Source of the DNA: Chishuiella changwenlii
GTDB taxonomy: Bacteria; Bacteroidota; Bacteroidia; Flavobacteriales; Weeksellaceae
Direction: 5' to 3'
DNA: 64,000 nt
NCBI RefSeq assembly: GCF_900142565.1
Contig: NZ_FRBH01000007.1
Location: 62,001 to 126,000, forward strand
Shown: in pieces, positions 27,537-37,275 of the stretch
Layout of the letters: each line of letters starts with the position of its first letter
Position numbering within the stretch: the stretch's first letter is position 1
Translations under genes and position numbers: made by a program
Notes under the pieces: model-generated
Seen by the model: only the letters and a program-made list of their open reading frames with translations
Databases searched by the model: none
Told to the model about the DNA's origin: nothing

Positions 27537-27571
27537 GCAAACAATTTGAACTAACCTAGAAAACCAATTGA

Positions 27572-28342
27572 ATGAAAAAATACATCATATTTTTCACATT
27601 AATTATAATCTCATTTACATCATCATTAAATGCTCAATCCAATTTTAAAGCTGGTGAGTTTTTAAAATTTAGAATTCATTATACTGGATTAAATGCAGGA
27701 TATGCAACAATAAATGTAGAAGATGTAACATTAAATGGGAAAAGTCATTATCATATTATCGGTAAAGGTAATTCGAGCGGTGCTGTTCGTGTGTTTTTTA
27801 AGGTAGATGATAATTATGAATCTTATATTGATAAATCGACAATGAAACCGACAAAATTTGTCAGAAATATTGTAGAAGGAAGTTATAAAAGACATCAGAT
27901 TTATTATTTTGATCATGCGAATAAAAAAGCAAAAGTTGAAAATAAAAAAGATGGAAGTATTAATACAGAAACAATTCCTTTTGATGCACAAGATTTGTTA
28001 TCGGCTTTTTATAATTTGAGAAATCAAGACTATAAAAAAATTAAAACAGGAGACTTTTTAAACCAGAATATTTTCTTAGGAGATGAAACGTTAAAGTTTA
28101 GATTAAAAGTTTTAGGAAGAGAAACTTTAAAAACAAAGTTTGGAAAGATTAGTGCAATAAAGATTCGTCCTTATGTACAATCTGGTCGAATTTTCAAAGA
28201 ATCTGAGTCAGTTACAATGTGGATTTCTGATGATGAAAATTTAGTGCCGCTAAAAATTAAAGCGGGATTGATGGTAGGATCTTTAAATGCAGATTTAGAC
28301 GATTTTAAAAATCTAAAATCACCAATCAAGTTTTCAAAATAA
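27572..28342 (+). CDS. DUF3108 domain-containing exported protein
   Basis: A 256-residue exported protein with signal peptide MKKYIIFFTLIIISFTSSLNA. The mature part follows the DUF3108 pattern: FKAGEFLKFRIHYTGLNAGYATI at the N-terminus, FDAQDLLSAFYNLR in the middle and VTMWISDDENLVPLKIKA near the end. The predicted fold is a beta-sandwich acting in the periplasm. The family's function is not established. It is a single-gene unit between two hairpins. Confidence 0.87.
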   Translation: MKKYIIFFTLIIISFTSSLNAQSNFKAGEFLKFRIHYTGLNAGYATINVEDVTLNGKSHYHIIGKGNSSGAVRVFFKVDDNYESYIDKSTMKPTKFVRNIVEGSYKRHQIYYFDHANKKAKVENKKDGSINTETIPFDAQDLLSAFYNLRNQDYKKIKTGDFLNQNIFLGDETLKFRLKVLGRETLKTKFGKISAIKIRPYVQSGRIFKESESVTMWISDDENLVPLKIKAGLMVGSLNADLDDFKNLKSPIKFSK

Positions 28343-28369
28343 GAGTTTGCTCTAATTCTTTTAAAAAAT

Positions 28370-28392
28370 AAACCCCACAATTGGTGGGGTTT
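28370..28392. terminator. Bidirectional terminator
   Basis: A GC-rich stem CCCCAC/GTGGGG (28373-28378 with 28384-28389) is extended by A-T pairs, with T runs on both strands, between two convergent genes. Confidence 0.88.
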
Positions 28393-28398
28393 TTATTT

Positions 28399-29424
28399 TT
28401 AATCATTTGCTTCTAATAACAATTGTTTTAATTCTGCTCTAATAGCCGATTTATCGCTATTTTTTGGAAACTCACCAATGTAAAAAGTTTGTTGAGGAAC
28501 TTCATGGCTTTCCAACTCATCTTGCGGAATATGTATTTCTTCTATAAATCTACTTTCTATAACTAAAGTAACAACTTCTTCTCCTGTTTTTTTACTAGGA
28601 AACCCTAATACACAAAAGTTTAAATTTATATATTGATCTAATTTTTGTTCAATTAATTCAAAATTAATTAGACTTCTACTTTTTCCAATTCTATATTCGC
28701 CAGTAGAAAGAAATCTAAATTTATTATCATCCGTAATGTAAACTTGTCTTTCAGTATTTAAAGGCTCATCTTCATAAATAGAATTCAAAACAAGGTTATT
28801 TTTTTCATCTTCAGACAATTCTACTTTATCTAAAACAGTAAAATTAAGATCATCTTCTTTTTTAACACCAACAGGAAAACCGTTTACAACATAAATAGAA
28901 TAAAAAGTAGGTTTCTCTAATTCCTTTAAATAATTTGGAATGTGTTCACCAGATAATGCTATTTTTTTAATACGCACCAGTTCCGAACTAGAATTTTCTA
29001 CATGTTTTCCGTTTATATATGCATAATCTATTGCAAACCCAATTTGGTCTTGTTCTTCTCCTATGTATGGAATTTTTATCTCCTCAAGATTATCACTACA
29101 ATATAAATCTAGTTTACCTTCTATGGCTTGTACTAAACTAATTTTTCCATCATTGTCTAAAACCGAAGAGCTCAATAAAGCAGTATCTCCTCTTTTTAAA
29201 CCTAAGAAATTATTTAATGATTGAAATGTAGCATTGGAAAACTCTCTTTTAAAAACTGATTTATACAAGCTATCATTTCGTTGATACAGAAAATTAATTG
29301 TTGAGGTATTATTTTCGTAATTTTTTAAAAAGTCAAAAATATCATTCTGCCATTCTAATGTGCTTTTCCCTTCAAACTCTGCTAAAATTTCAGGGATCGT
29401 TTTTTTACTAAACTCTAATTTCAT
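28399..29424 (-). CDS. Degenerate MenE/acyl-CoA-ligase-like protein
   Basis: A 341-residue soluble protein without a signal. Its layout follows the short flavobacterial O-succinylbenzoate-CoA ligases: SNATFQSLNNFLGLKRGDTALLSSSV matches the MenE segment after the ATP loop; GEYRIGKSRSLINFELIEQKL matches the hinge region; the end GEFPKNSDKSAIRAEL matches the usual PKTxxGKxxR tail. The Thr/Ser/Gly-rich ATP loop is replaced by NNTSTINFLYQRNDS, and the catalytic Lys of the GK tail is Asp-Lys-Ser. It is therefore probably inactive as an adenylate-forming enzyme, or specialised. The call rests on pattern alignment by eye; a structural search would settle it. Confidence 0.55.
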   Translation of the reverse strand: MKLEFSKKTIPEILAEFEGKSTLEWQNDIFDFLKNYENNTSTINFLYQRNDSLYKSVFKREFSNATFQSLNNFLGLKRGDTALLSSSVLDNDGKISLVQAIEGKLDLYCSDNLEEIKIPYIGEEQDQIGFAIDYAYINGKHVENSSSELVRIKKIALSGEHIPNYLKELEKPTFYSIYVVNGFPVGVKKEDDLNFTVLDKVELSEDEKNNLVLNSIYEDEPLNTERQVYITDDNKFRFLSTGEYRIGKSRSLINFELIEQKLDQYINLNFCVLGFPSKKTGEEVVTLVIESRFIEEIHIPQDELESHEVPQQTFYIGEFPKNSDKSAIRAELKQLLLEAND

Positions 29425-29610
29425 AGTTGATATATTTTATAGTTAATAGATACGATTATAATTACTTATTAATTATGCAATAACTTGACCAAATTTTTTT
29501 CGAATGTTATTCTTATGAATTAATTTTTATGAAATATTTATTACAAGAAACACCTTTTAGAATTTATGAAATATTATAAAAGCTAACTGATAATTAGTTA
29601 TATTAGCTAG

Positions 29611-31743
29611 ATGAATCGCAAAACAGATTTTTCGAATTTACGATTTAAACGAAATCTAAATTCTAATCCATCTCATATAGAAAACTTCGAATTAGATAGT
29701 TTACAAGTAAAAAGTGATTATAGTTACAATGATGTAAAAGATTTAAAACAGATAGATTTTTTACCAGGTGTAGCACCATATCTTCGTGGTCCTTATACCA
29801 CAATGTATGTTCGTCAACCATGGACAATTCGTCAATATGCAGGTTTTTCTACGGCAGAAGAATCGAATGCTTTCTATAAAAGGAATTTAGCTGCAGGTCA
29901 AAAAGGACTTTCTGTCGCATTCGATTTGGCTACACATAGAGGATACGATTCAGACCATGAACGAGTGGTAGGTGATGTAGGAAAAGCAGGTGTAGCAATA
30001 GACTCTGTAGAGGATATGAAAATTTTGTTTAATGAAATTCCATTAGATAAAATTTCGGTATCAATGACAATGAATGGAGCAGTTTTACCTATCCTAGCTT
30101 TTTACATTGTAGCAGCAGAGGAACAAGGAGTCTCAGAAGATTTACTTTCAGGAACAATACAAAATGATATTCTGAAAGAATTTATGGTACGTAATACTTA
30201 CATATATCCGCCAACACCATCAATGAAGATTATTGCGGATATTTTTGATTATACTTCTAAAAATATACCTCGTTTTAATTCTATTTCTATCTCTGGCTAT
30301 CACATGCAAGAAGCTGGTGCAACTCCAGTTTTAGAAATGGCTTATACATTAGCAGATGGATATGAGTATGTAAAAACAGGTTTAGAGGCAGGTTTAAAAG
30401 TAGATGATTTTGCACCTCGACTTTCTTTTTTCTGGGCAATTGGAATGAATTTTACCCAAGAAATAGCGAAAATGAGAGCTGCAAGAATGCTTTGGGCGAA
30501 ATTGATGCAAGAATTTGAACCTAAAAATAATAAATCGTTGATGTTGAGAACGCATTGTCAAACATCAGGATGGAGCTTAACAGAACAAGAACCTTACAAT
30601 AATATTGGAAGAACAGCTATAGAAGCACTTGCCGCCGCTTTAGGTGGAACACAATCTTTACATACAAATGCATTAGACGAAGCAATTGCTTTACCAACAG
30701 ATTTCTCTGCCAGAATTGCTAGAAATACACAAATCATATTACAAGAAGAAACTGAGATTTGTAGAACAGCAGATCCTTTTGGAGGAAGTTTTATGATAGA
30801 ATCGTTGACAAACGAAATGGCAAATCAAGCTTGGGAATATATTCAGGAAGTTAGAGAGCTTGGAGGAATGACAAAAGCAATTGAAGCTGGAATTCCAAAA
30901 ATGAGAATAGAGGAAGCTGCTGCAAAAAAGCAAGCTAAGATTGATGCAAGCGATATTGCGATTGTAGGTGTTAATGCTTACCGATCTAAATTAGAACAAC
31001 AAGAGTTTGAAATATTAGAAGTTGACAACACAACAGTTCGTCAAAAACAAATAGATCGACTTAATAAAATAAAAGCTGAGCGAGATAATGATGCTGTACA
31101 AGATATTTTAGCTCAATTAACAAAAGCTGCAGAAACTGGTGAAGGTAATTTACTGGAACTTTCTATTGAAGCGGCAAGAAGAAGAGTAACTTTAGGAGAA
31201 ATATCTGATGCTTTAGAAATTATTTTTGGTCGACACAAGGCAATAACAAGAGGAATACAAGGAGTTTATGCTATGGAAGCTGGTAAAATGAATAAGTTTG
31301 AAGAAGCCAGAAATTTGGCCGACGAATTTGCAGAAGAAGATGGACGTCGTCCCCGCATAATGGTTGCAAAAATGGGACAAGACGGTCATGATCGTGGAGC
31401 AAAAGTTGTTGCAACATCTTTTGCAGACATGGGATTTGATGTGGATATTTCACCCTTATTCCAAACGCCTGCTGAGGTTGCAAAACAAGCAGTAGAAAAT
31501 GATGTGCATATTCTTGGAATTTCATCTTTAGCTGCTGGGCATAAAACGCTAGTTCCGGAAGTTGTGAAACAATTAAAAGAATTTGGTAGAGAAGATGTTT
31601 ATATTGTTGTGGGAGGAGTTATTCCACGTCAGGATTATGATTATCTTTACCAAAATGGTGCTGATGCTATCTTTGGTCCAGGAACCAATTTGGCAGAATG
31701 TGCCTGCGAGATTTTAGAGAATTTATTAAAATCGTCTAAATAA
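29611..31743 (+). CDS. scpA: Methylmalonyl-CoA mutase, large subunit
   Basis: A 710-residue adenosylcobalamin enzyme converting methylmalonyl-CoA and succinyl-CoA. The N-terminal TIM-barrel substrate domain is signalled by [23 protein letters not shown] and [12 protein letters not shown]. The C-terminal B12 domain (about 570-710) has the cobalt-ligand motif [11 protein letters not shown], with [13 protein letters not shown] and [12 protein letters not shown]. No small-subunit gene is adjacent, although flavobacteria often encode one just upstream; either it lies elsewhere or this is a homodimeric enzyme like E. coli ScpA. A weak -7-like box (TATATTAG, 29599-29606) is almost next to the ATG. 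Confidence 0.95.
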   Translation: MNRKTDFSNLRFKRNLNSNPSHIENFELDSLQVKSDYSYNDVKDLKQIDFLPGVAPYLRGPYTTMYVRQPWTIRQYAGFSTAEESNAFYKRNLAAGQKGLSVAFDLATHRGYDSDHERVVGDVGKAGVAIDSVEDMKILFNEIPLDKISVSMTMNGAVLPILAFYIVAAEEQGVSEDLLSGTIQNDILKEFMVRNTYIYPPTPSMKIIADIFDYTSKNIPRFNSISISGYHMQEAGATPVLEMAYTLADGYEYVKTGLEAGLKVDDFAPRLSFFWAIGMNFTQEIAKMRAARMLWAKLMQEFEPKNNKSLMLRTHCQTSGWSLTEQEPYNNIGRTAIEALAAALGGTQSLHTNALDEAIALPTDFSARIARNTQIILQEETEICRTADPFGGSFMIESLTNEMANQAWEYIQEVRELGGMTKAIEAGIPKMRIEEAAAKKQAKIDASDIAIVGVNAYRSKLEQQEFEILEVDNTTVRQKQIDRLNKIKAERDNDAVQDILAQLTKAAETGEGNLLELSIEAARRRVTLGEISDALEIIFGRHKAITRGIQGVYAMEAGKMNKFEEARNLADEFAEEDGRRPRIMVAKMGQDGHDRGAKVVATSFADMGFDVDISPLFQTPAEVAKQAVENDVHILGISSLAAGHKTLVPEVVKQLKEFGREDVYIVVGGVIPRQDYDYLYQNGADAIFGPGTNLAECACEILENLLKSSK

Positions 31744-31761
31744 ATCTATTTTAGTAAAAAG

Positions 31762-31789
31762 TATTCCTGTCATTGATAGGAATATTTTT
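31762..31789 (+). terminator. Rho-independent terminator of the mutase gene
   Basis: A 9-bp stem (31762-31770 with 31776-31784, one G-T pair) followed by five T. Confidence 0.8.
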
Positions 31790-31829
31790 ATATTTATATA
31801 CAGAATTTGTTTAATTGACTACAATTTTG

Positions 31830-31897
31830 ATTCATTCTGAGCCTATCAAAGAAGAATAAAGATTTCTATAAAATGTTTCGATAAGCTCAACATGACA
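31830..31897. repeat. Dispersed palindromic (REP-like) repeat, copy 2
   Basis: The left arm (31830-31856) carries TTCATTCTGAGCCTATCAAAG. The right arm (31871-31897) is AAATGTTTCGATAAGC followed by TCAACATGACA. The two arms are imperfect inverted partners sharing the core TGAGCYTRTC. The right arm reverse-complemented matches the copy at 2617-2643 with two mismatches. It sits just after a terminator. Confidence 0.75.
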
Positions 31898-31982
31898 AAT
31901 TATAGTAAAAACAAGTTATTATTAGAAATTATTGAATAGAATAATATAAAATTAAACAACTTTACTACAAAGCCTTTATATA

Positions 31983-32492
31983 ATGAATAAAAGACTTCGA
32001 TATATTGCCATTATAATTTCCATTCTTTTTATTGCATGGTTTTTACTTTATTTTTTAATTGGAGATTTGATTAGTTTAGAATTTAGCAATACTAATTTCT
32101 CTAGAATATTCCCTAAAATCTTAACATTCTTAGCATCTGTAAGTGTGTATGTATTATTCTTGTTATCAATTAAGAAAAGTAGCGGTTGGAGTTTCTTTAA
32201 TGTAATGAAATTTGTTTTAGGAATTGTAGTTGCGTTAATTCCTTTGTTGGTTTTTGAATATTTAAGTATAGACAATTGCCCGACTTGGAAAATGAATAAA
32301 AAAGATAAAAAAATTATATATCAATCTGTATCGTCAGCTTCAGAAACGATAAGATTAATTGAAATAGATTGCCCTAACGCTAACAAAAAAACATTAAAAA
32401 CGAAACGAGTAATGCAAATAACGCCTTTGTTTATAACATCATCTGAAATTGATACATTGAAAATTTCAGATAAAAACTGGAAAAAACTTTAA
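31983..32492 (+). CDS. Hypothetical membrane protein, three helices
   Basis: A 169-residue protein with three hydrophobic helices at about residues 7-27, 43-63 and 74-94, then a soluble C-terminal half (about 95-169) rich in Lys, Ser and Thr, with Cys in DNCPTW and IDCPN. I do not recognise the family. No enzyme motif is visible. It is a single gene upstream of a large outer-membrane barrel. Confidence 0.75.
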   Translation: MNKRLRYIAIIISILFIAWFLLYFLIGDLISLEFSNTNFSRIFPKILTFLASVSVYVLFLLSIKKSSGWSFFNVMKFVLGIVVALIPLLVFEYLSIDNCPTWKMNKKDKKIIYQSVSSASETIRLIEIDCPNANKKTLKTKRVMQITPLFITSSEIDTLKISDKNWKKL

Positions 32493-32546
32493 AATAGGAT
32501 TAAACGCTTGTAGAATAATAATGTCTAACAAGATGAAATTTGCCTT

Positions 32547-35294
32547 ATGATGAAGTTTATTATTGCTTTATTTTTTAGCTTTTGTGCTATTTTTTCTTTC
32601 GGACAAGAAAAAAAAATTATTATTACTGGAAAGGTTACAGATGCTTTAAACTTACCACTAATTGATGCTGATGTTTCTTTAAGAAGTAAATCAGATTCTA
32701 CAAAAATATTGTCTGTATTCACAGATGAAGAGGGCGCGTTTAAATTAGAAATCTCTGCTCAAGATAATAAAAGTTATATTCTTATTAGTGATCCATTAGA
32801 AGGAACATTTAAAAAGGAATTCGAAACGATAAAAAATAACATAGACCTTGGTACAATTGTTATAAACCCGATGGTTTATGATTTAAAAGAAGTTGTTATA
32901 AATAATGTAGAAGCTATTGTTGTAAAAAACGATACAATAGAATATAATGCAGGTTCTTATAAAGTAAAACCAGATGCAAATTTAGAAGCTTTATTGCGCG
33001 AATTACCTGGTTTTGAAATGGACGATAATGGTGCAATTACTGTTAATGGAAAAGATGTAAATGAAATTTTAATTGATGGAGAATCTTTTTTTGGGACAGA
33101 TGGAAAAGTTGCATTAGAAAATTTACCAGCTGATATTATAAAGAAAGTACAAGTATCTGATTTTAAAACAAGAAATGAGAAGTTTTCGGGAGAACGTTCC
33201 AAATCCAATAAATCATCATTAAATATTACACTAAAAGAAGATAAGAAAAAAGGCTATATGCTAAAAGCTACCGGAGGTTTTGGAACAAACAACCATTACG
33301 AAGGAAGTATAATGGCTAATTATTTTAAAGGAAATAGAAGATTAAGTTTAATAGGTTCTTCTAGTGATATTACTGCTTCTGGAATGGTAAATGGAGAAGG
33401 TTCTAGAGGAAGAGGAGGAATGGGAAGAAGAAGTTCTAACGGAATTACAACAAATACATCTGTAGGATTAAATTACAACGATCAGTTAAATGATAATTTA
33501 AAAATAGGAACAGATTATAGATTAAATCATTCTTATAATAAAAACGAAAATTTAACTCGTCAGCAAAACCTTAATCCTGACAATATTTTTACTACAACTT
33601 CTAATAATAAAACTAATAACGAAACATATGGGCATAATTTCGGTACCAATTTAGAGTACACGAAAAATAATACGAAGATTTTTATTTACCCATCGTTTAA
33701 TAATTCATCATCTACAAGTACTACAATTGGAGATAGTGAAAGTGTAAATGAAGATGAGGTTTTAAAAAACACAACGACTTCTAATAATAAAACTAAAACG
33801 AACGCCAATTCATTTAGTAATTTATTGTCTGTTTATCAAAGATTTAAAAATAAATCTTATTTAGATTTTAGTTCAACAATTTCTGTAGGAAAAACAGATG
33901 CAACGACACGAGAAATTTCGAGTGCAATTTTTTATGATGACTCCAGAGAGAATACAAATCGAAATGTAAACACAAGTAATATTTCAAAAAATAATTCGTA
34001 CAATTTCGATTTAAAATATACTTTACCAATTACAGATTCTATTAATGTGTCTGTTGGTTCAGCTTATAATTTCTCTGATTCGGAAACAAATAATTATTCG
34101 TTGAATTTTAATGAGGCAACTGGACAATTTGAAGATGTCAATACAGATTTAACACGCTTGTTTTCTACAAAAGCGAATATTATTAATCCTTATGCTCAGT
34201 TTTTATTGAATAAAGCAAAACTATCTGCTACATTACAGCTTGGAACTAATATATACAAGCAAGATAATTTTGGTGTTTACAAAGGTAGTTCTGAACAATT
34301 AACGATTAATGAAATTTTACCTCAATTGGAAGGAAACATTCGTTATCAGACAGAAAATAATATGTGGATGTTGATGTATAACTATACAACAAGTTTAGCA
34401 TCGTCATCTCAATTATTAGCAATAGAAGATCAATCATCATTAACAAGTACAATAATCGGTAATCCAAATCTTAATCCGAACAAATCTCACAACATCAACT
34501 TAATGTTCGGAAATTTTGATCGTAAAACACGCCAAGGTTTTAATGCAAATTTAGGGTACACGTATAATGAATCGAGTATTGTAAATTCTATTGTAACAGA
34601 TGAGAATTTAACAAGAAGAATTACATACGAAAATGTATCAGGAAATTACAGTTTAAATGGAAATTTCTCTTTTAATAAACAATATCAAAAAGGAGTGAAT
34701 AAGTTTCGTGTAAACTTTGGTCTTTCTGCTGGTTATGGATTAATACAAGGATTAAACGAAGGTTTAAAATATGAAGCATATAATACTAGAATTTCGCCTA
34801 ATTTGAGATTAAATTGGGATTATGGAGATTATTTAACGATTTCACCATCTTATCGTTTAAATTTCACAAAATCTAAATACGAGAATTATCAAATAAACGG
34901 ACAAGATAATGTGACACATAATCTAGGAATAAGAACAATAACAACTTGGCCTAAGAATTTATCTTGGACAAATGATTTTAGTTATAATTATAACTCGAGA
35001 ATGGCGGCAGGTTTCACAAGAGATTTCTTTTTATGGAATACAAGTTTAACCTACAGATTTTTTAATGACAAGTTAGAAGCTGGTGTAAAAGTTTATGATA
35101 TTTTAAGCCAAAATAATAGCTTTACAAGAACTATTTCTGATCAGTATATACAAGACCAACAAAATAATATTTTAACTCGATTTGTAATGTTTACATTAAC
35201 GTTTAATCTAAATCAGTTCGGTGGAAAATCTAACCGACCAGATAATGGAAGTCGTCCTAATGATGGAAATAGAGGTGGCAGAATGAGATTTTAG
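32547..35294 (+). CDS. TonB-receptor-like outer-membrane beta-barrel protein
   Basis: A 915-residue outer-membrane protein. A signal peptide (1-19) is followed by a carboxypeptidase-regulatory-like Ig domain (about 24-105), a plug-like region (DTIEYNAGSYKVKPDANLEALLRELPGFE, then ILIDGESFFGTD, about 130-200), then many alternating hydrophobic strands of a barrel (PF14905-type). The tail is Gly/Arg/Asn-rich (RPNDGNRGGRMRF). Members of this family are related to TonB-dependent transporters, but their substrates are mostly unknown, and no SusD-like partner is nearby. A near -7 box (GAAATTTG, 32535-32542) lies just before the ATG. Confidence 0.88.
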   Translation: MMKFIIALFFSFCAIFSFGQEKKIIITGKVTDALNLPLIDADVSLRSKSDSTKILSVFTDEEGAFKLEISAQDNKSYILISDPLEGTFKKEFETIKNNIDLGTIVINPMVYDLKEVVINNVEAIVVKNDTIEYNAGSYKVKPDANLEALLRELPGFEMDDNGAITVNGKDVNEILIDGESFFGTDGKVALENLPADIIKKVQVSDFKTRNEKFSGERSKSNKSSLNITLKEDKKKGYMLKATGGFGTNNHYEGSIMANYFKGNRRLSLIGSSSDITASGMVNGEGSRGRGGMGRRSSNGITTNTSVGLNYNDQLNDNLKIGTDYRLNHSYNKNENLTRQQNLNPDNIFTTTSNNKTNNETYGHNFGTNLEYTKNNTKIFIYPSFNNSSSTSTTIGDSESVNEDEVLKNTTTSNNKTKTNANSFSNLLSVYQRFKNKSYLDFSSTISVGKTDATTREISSAIFYDDSRENTNRNVNTSNISKNNSYNFDLKYTLPITDSINVSVGSAYNFSDSETNNYSLNFNEATGQFEDVNTDLTRLFSTKANIINPYAQFLLNKAKLSATLQLGTNIYKQDNFGVYKGSSEQLTINEILPQLEGNIRYQTENNMWMLMYNYTTSLASSSQLLAIEDQSSLTSTIIGNPNLNPNKSHNINLMFGNFDRKTRQGFNANLGYTYNESSIVNSIVTDENLTRRITYENVSGNYSLNGNFSFNKQYQKGVNKFRVNFGLSAGYGLIQGLNEGLKYEAYNTRISPNLRLNWDYGDYLTISPSYRLNFTKSKYENYQINGQDNVTHNLGIRTITTWPKNLSWTNDFSYNYNSRMAAGFTRDFFLWNTSLTYRFFNDKLEAGVKVYDILSQNNSFTRTISDQYIQDQQNNILTRFVMFTLTFNLNQFGGKSNRPDNGSRPNDGNRGGRMRF

Positions 35295-35321
35295 AAAAGT
35301 ATTATGTAATGAAAAATCTAA

Positions 35322-35364
35322 AAAAAAAGGTGATTATGAAGCAAGCTCATAATCACCTTTTTTT
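35322..35364 (+). terminator. Rho-independent terminator, possibly bidirectional
   Basis: A perfect 18-bp stem (35322-35339 with 35347-35364) with A and T runs, between convergent genes. Confidence 0.9.
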
Positions 35365-35376
35365 ATTTTAATAATG

Positions 35377-35709
35377 TTATTTATTATCCATCATTTTTAC
35401 TAATTCTTGATACTTATCGTAAAGCCATCCTTTTTGATGTGAAGCATAAACTAGTTTAAGTCTTTTTCTTTTTAGATGAATAATTAAGTCTTCATCATCA
35501 TGCGAAATGATTGCTCTTCTATTCAAGTCTTTTCTACAATCATACGTTTCAAATACTTTTTTAATATCTGTACATGTTTTTTGAAATTCATCTTTACTAA
35601 ATGAGGATTCTTTAACCTCACTAATTTTTTCATTATATCTATTATCCTGCGAAAAAGTAATACTTGCTAATCCAAAGAATAATAAAATAAACATAACTGC
35701 TTTTTTCAT
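35377..35709 (-). CDS. Small secreted protein of unknown function
   Basis: A 110-residue protein with a clear signal peptide (MKKAVMFILLFFGLASITFSQ, cleavage after SFSQ). The mature 90 residues are charged and mixed, with two Cys (KTCTDIK and YDCRK) that could form a disulfide. No family recognised. It ends at the shared terminator. Confidence 0.75.
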   Translation of the reverse strand: MKKAVMFILLFFGLASITFSQDNRYNEKISEVKESSFSKDEFQKTCTDIKKVFETYDCRKDLNRRAIISHDDEDLIIHLKRKRLKLVYASHQKGWLYDKYQELVKMMDNK

Positions 35710-35869
35710 AAATAATTATTTTAAGTTGGTAAATAAATATACAATTTAAAATGCAATTATTTGTTAGTTAAACGTTTATTGTTTGTTAAAATTTAGTAAG
35801 TCAATTATTAAATTGATAAATAAAATAGTAAGCTTTTTATTTTTTGCTTCTAAATAACTTTTTTGAATT

Positions 35870-37114
35870 TTAATTAAAACCTTTAAATTCTTCGATGGGA
35901 ATCTGATTTTCTGAATCACTAATAAGAAGAGCATAGTCAATAAAATCTATCGTAGATTTTGTTTGATTATTTTGCTTGTTTTTTTTTAAAAATGATTTTA
36001 CCTCAATTAGATCAAATCCTATATTATATGGAGTATTATTGCTATTTAATTTAAATAATGTAATATCGGATAGTTTATTTTTCTTTAAATATTTTATCCC
36101 TTGAAAATATTCGTTCCAATAATCTCCAATTCCATAGCCTCTTCTTATTGTATATGATGTATAATTGCCTTTCTTATCATAAATTTTATTCCATAAAACT
36201 TTACTTTTTGTCAAATAACCAGCTATTGTAATTACTTGTTTTCTGGAATAAATATTATTCTCAATTAACTTGTTAAAGAAAGGTGCGTAACCAGACTCTT
36301 TTTCCTTTTGAATATGAAAAAAACCGTATTTGAAAAATTGTTTTTTTGAACTTAAAGAATATAGATTATTTAAGAAAACATAATTTGAAGTAATAATTTC
36401 TTCACGATGTCTAGATTCTTGAAAATTATATGAAATGTTTTGAATAATGTGATTGAATATAATAGTATCTCTAATGTTATTGTTATAATTTTTTTTATGA
36501 TTTTCATAATCATTTATAAAATCTAATAAAGGCTTTTTTAAGTTCTCATTAGATAAAGAAAGGTCTATATTATCAGAAATAATTTTATCTAATTCATCAC
36601 GTGTTTTCCAATGATTAATATCTTGACTCAATAATAGAATATGTTTTATAGGAAATTTGTATTCATTAATAACATCAAAACCAATTATTTTTATTGGTTT
36701 ATTAGAATATTTTGTATTTAAATGCCTTAATTTTTTCCAAAAATTAAATGTTTCAATTGTGCCTTCTTGAGCTACTATTGTTTGAAAAGAAAGAACAAGC
36801 TCTTTGAGTAATTCTTCATCTCCATTATCCAAATATTTTTGAAAGAAAAATGCTTGACTAAAATTAGTTTCTGGAATATAGTATTCTATGGAATTATTCT
36901 TTTGTAATGATTCAATTAACTTTAGTTCAGCATCATATGTTTTAGAACTACCATGGTATGCTCCGAATCCAATTATGGAGAAATCTTTTTCTGGAAAAGA
37001 AAAATTTTGATTTCGAAGATTAAAACTATTTTTCTTTAAATAGTCATCTTTTGTATTTTGAGAATATACATTTAAAAATAAAAAAATGAATAATAAATTT
37101 AAGGTTCTAAACAT
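35870..37114 (-). CDS. Erythromycin-esterase-like exported protein
   Basis: A 414-residue protein with a signal peptide (about 1-18, ending VYSQ). The core resembles the erythromycin-esterase (Ere) superfamily: IIGFGAYHGSSKTYDAELKLI (Ere-type G-x-x-HG), YIPETNFSQAFFFQKYLDNGDEELLKEL, FNFWKKLRHLN and IIGFDVINEY. The Glu usually before the HG is changed. Family members hydrolyse macrolides or act on unknown ester substrates; here the target is unknown and resistance should not be inferred. The gene is notably AT- and Lys/Asn-rich. The 160-nt gap downstream holds nothing I recognise. Confidence 0.65.
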   Translation of the reverse strand: MFRTLNLLFIFLFLNVYSQNTKDDYLKKNSFNLRNQNFSFPEKDFSIIGFGAYHGSSKTYDAELKLIESLQKNNSIEYYIPETNFSQAFFFQKYLDNGDEELLKELVLSFQTIVAQEGTIETFNFWKKLRHLNTKYSNKPIKIIGFDVINEYKFPIKHILLLSQDINHWKTRDELDKIISDNIDLSLSNENLKKPLLDFINDYENHKKNYNNNIRDTIIFNHIIQNISYNFQESRHREEIITSNYVFLNNLYSLSSKKQFFKYGFFHIQKEKESGYAPFFNKLIENNIYSRKQVITIAGYLTKSKVLWNKIYDKKGNYTSYTIRRGYGIGDYWNEYFQGIKYLKKNKLSDITLFKLNSNNTPYNIGFDLIEVKSFLKKNKQNNQTKSTIDFIDYALLISDSENQIPIEEFKGFN

Positions 37115-37223
37115 TATATGACGATTATTTTAACTTGATACAAGTTAAAATACAAATAAAAAAATAATTATTAGGTGTTAGATAAATAGTGTTTTTAAAA
37201 ATAGAGAATTAGTTATAAAACAC

Positions 37224-37255
37224 AAAAGACCAACTTCTTTAGAAGTTGGTCTTTT
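37224..37255 (-). terminator. Rho-independent terminator of lptG
   Basis: A 15-bp stem (37224-37238 with 37241-37255, innermost pairs open to form the loop), 20 nt after the lptG stop on the minus strand. Confidence 0.85.
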
Positions 37256-37275
37256 ATTATGTAGATTAAAATTTA

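Noticed and set aside
35870-37114. Macrolide resistance gene
   Set aside because: Only superfamily-level resemblance to erythromycin esterases is visible and a key residue differs; no resistance function can be claimed.
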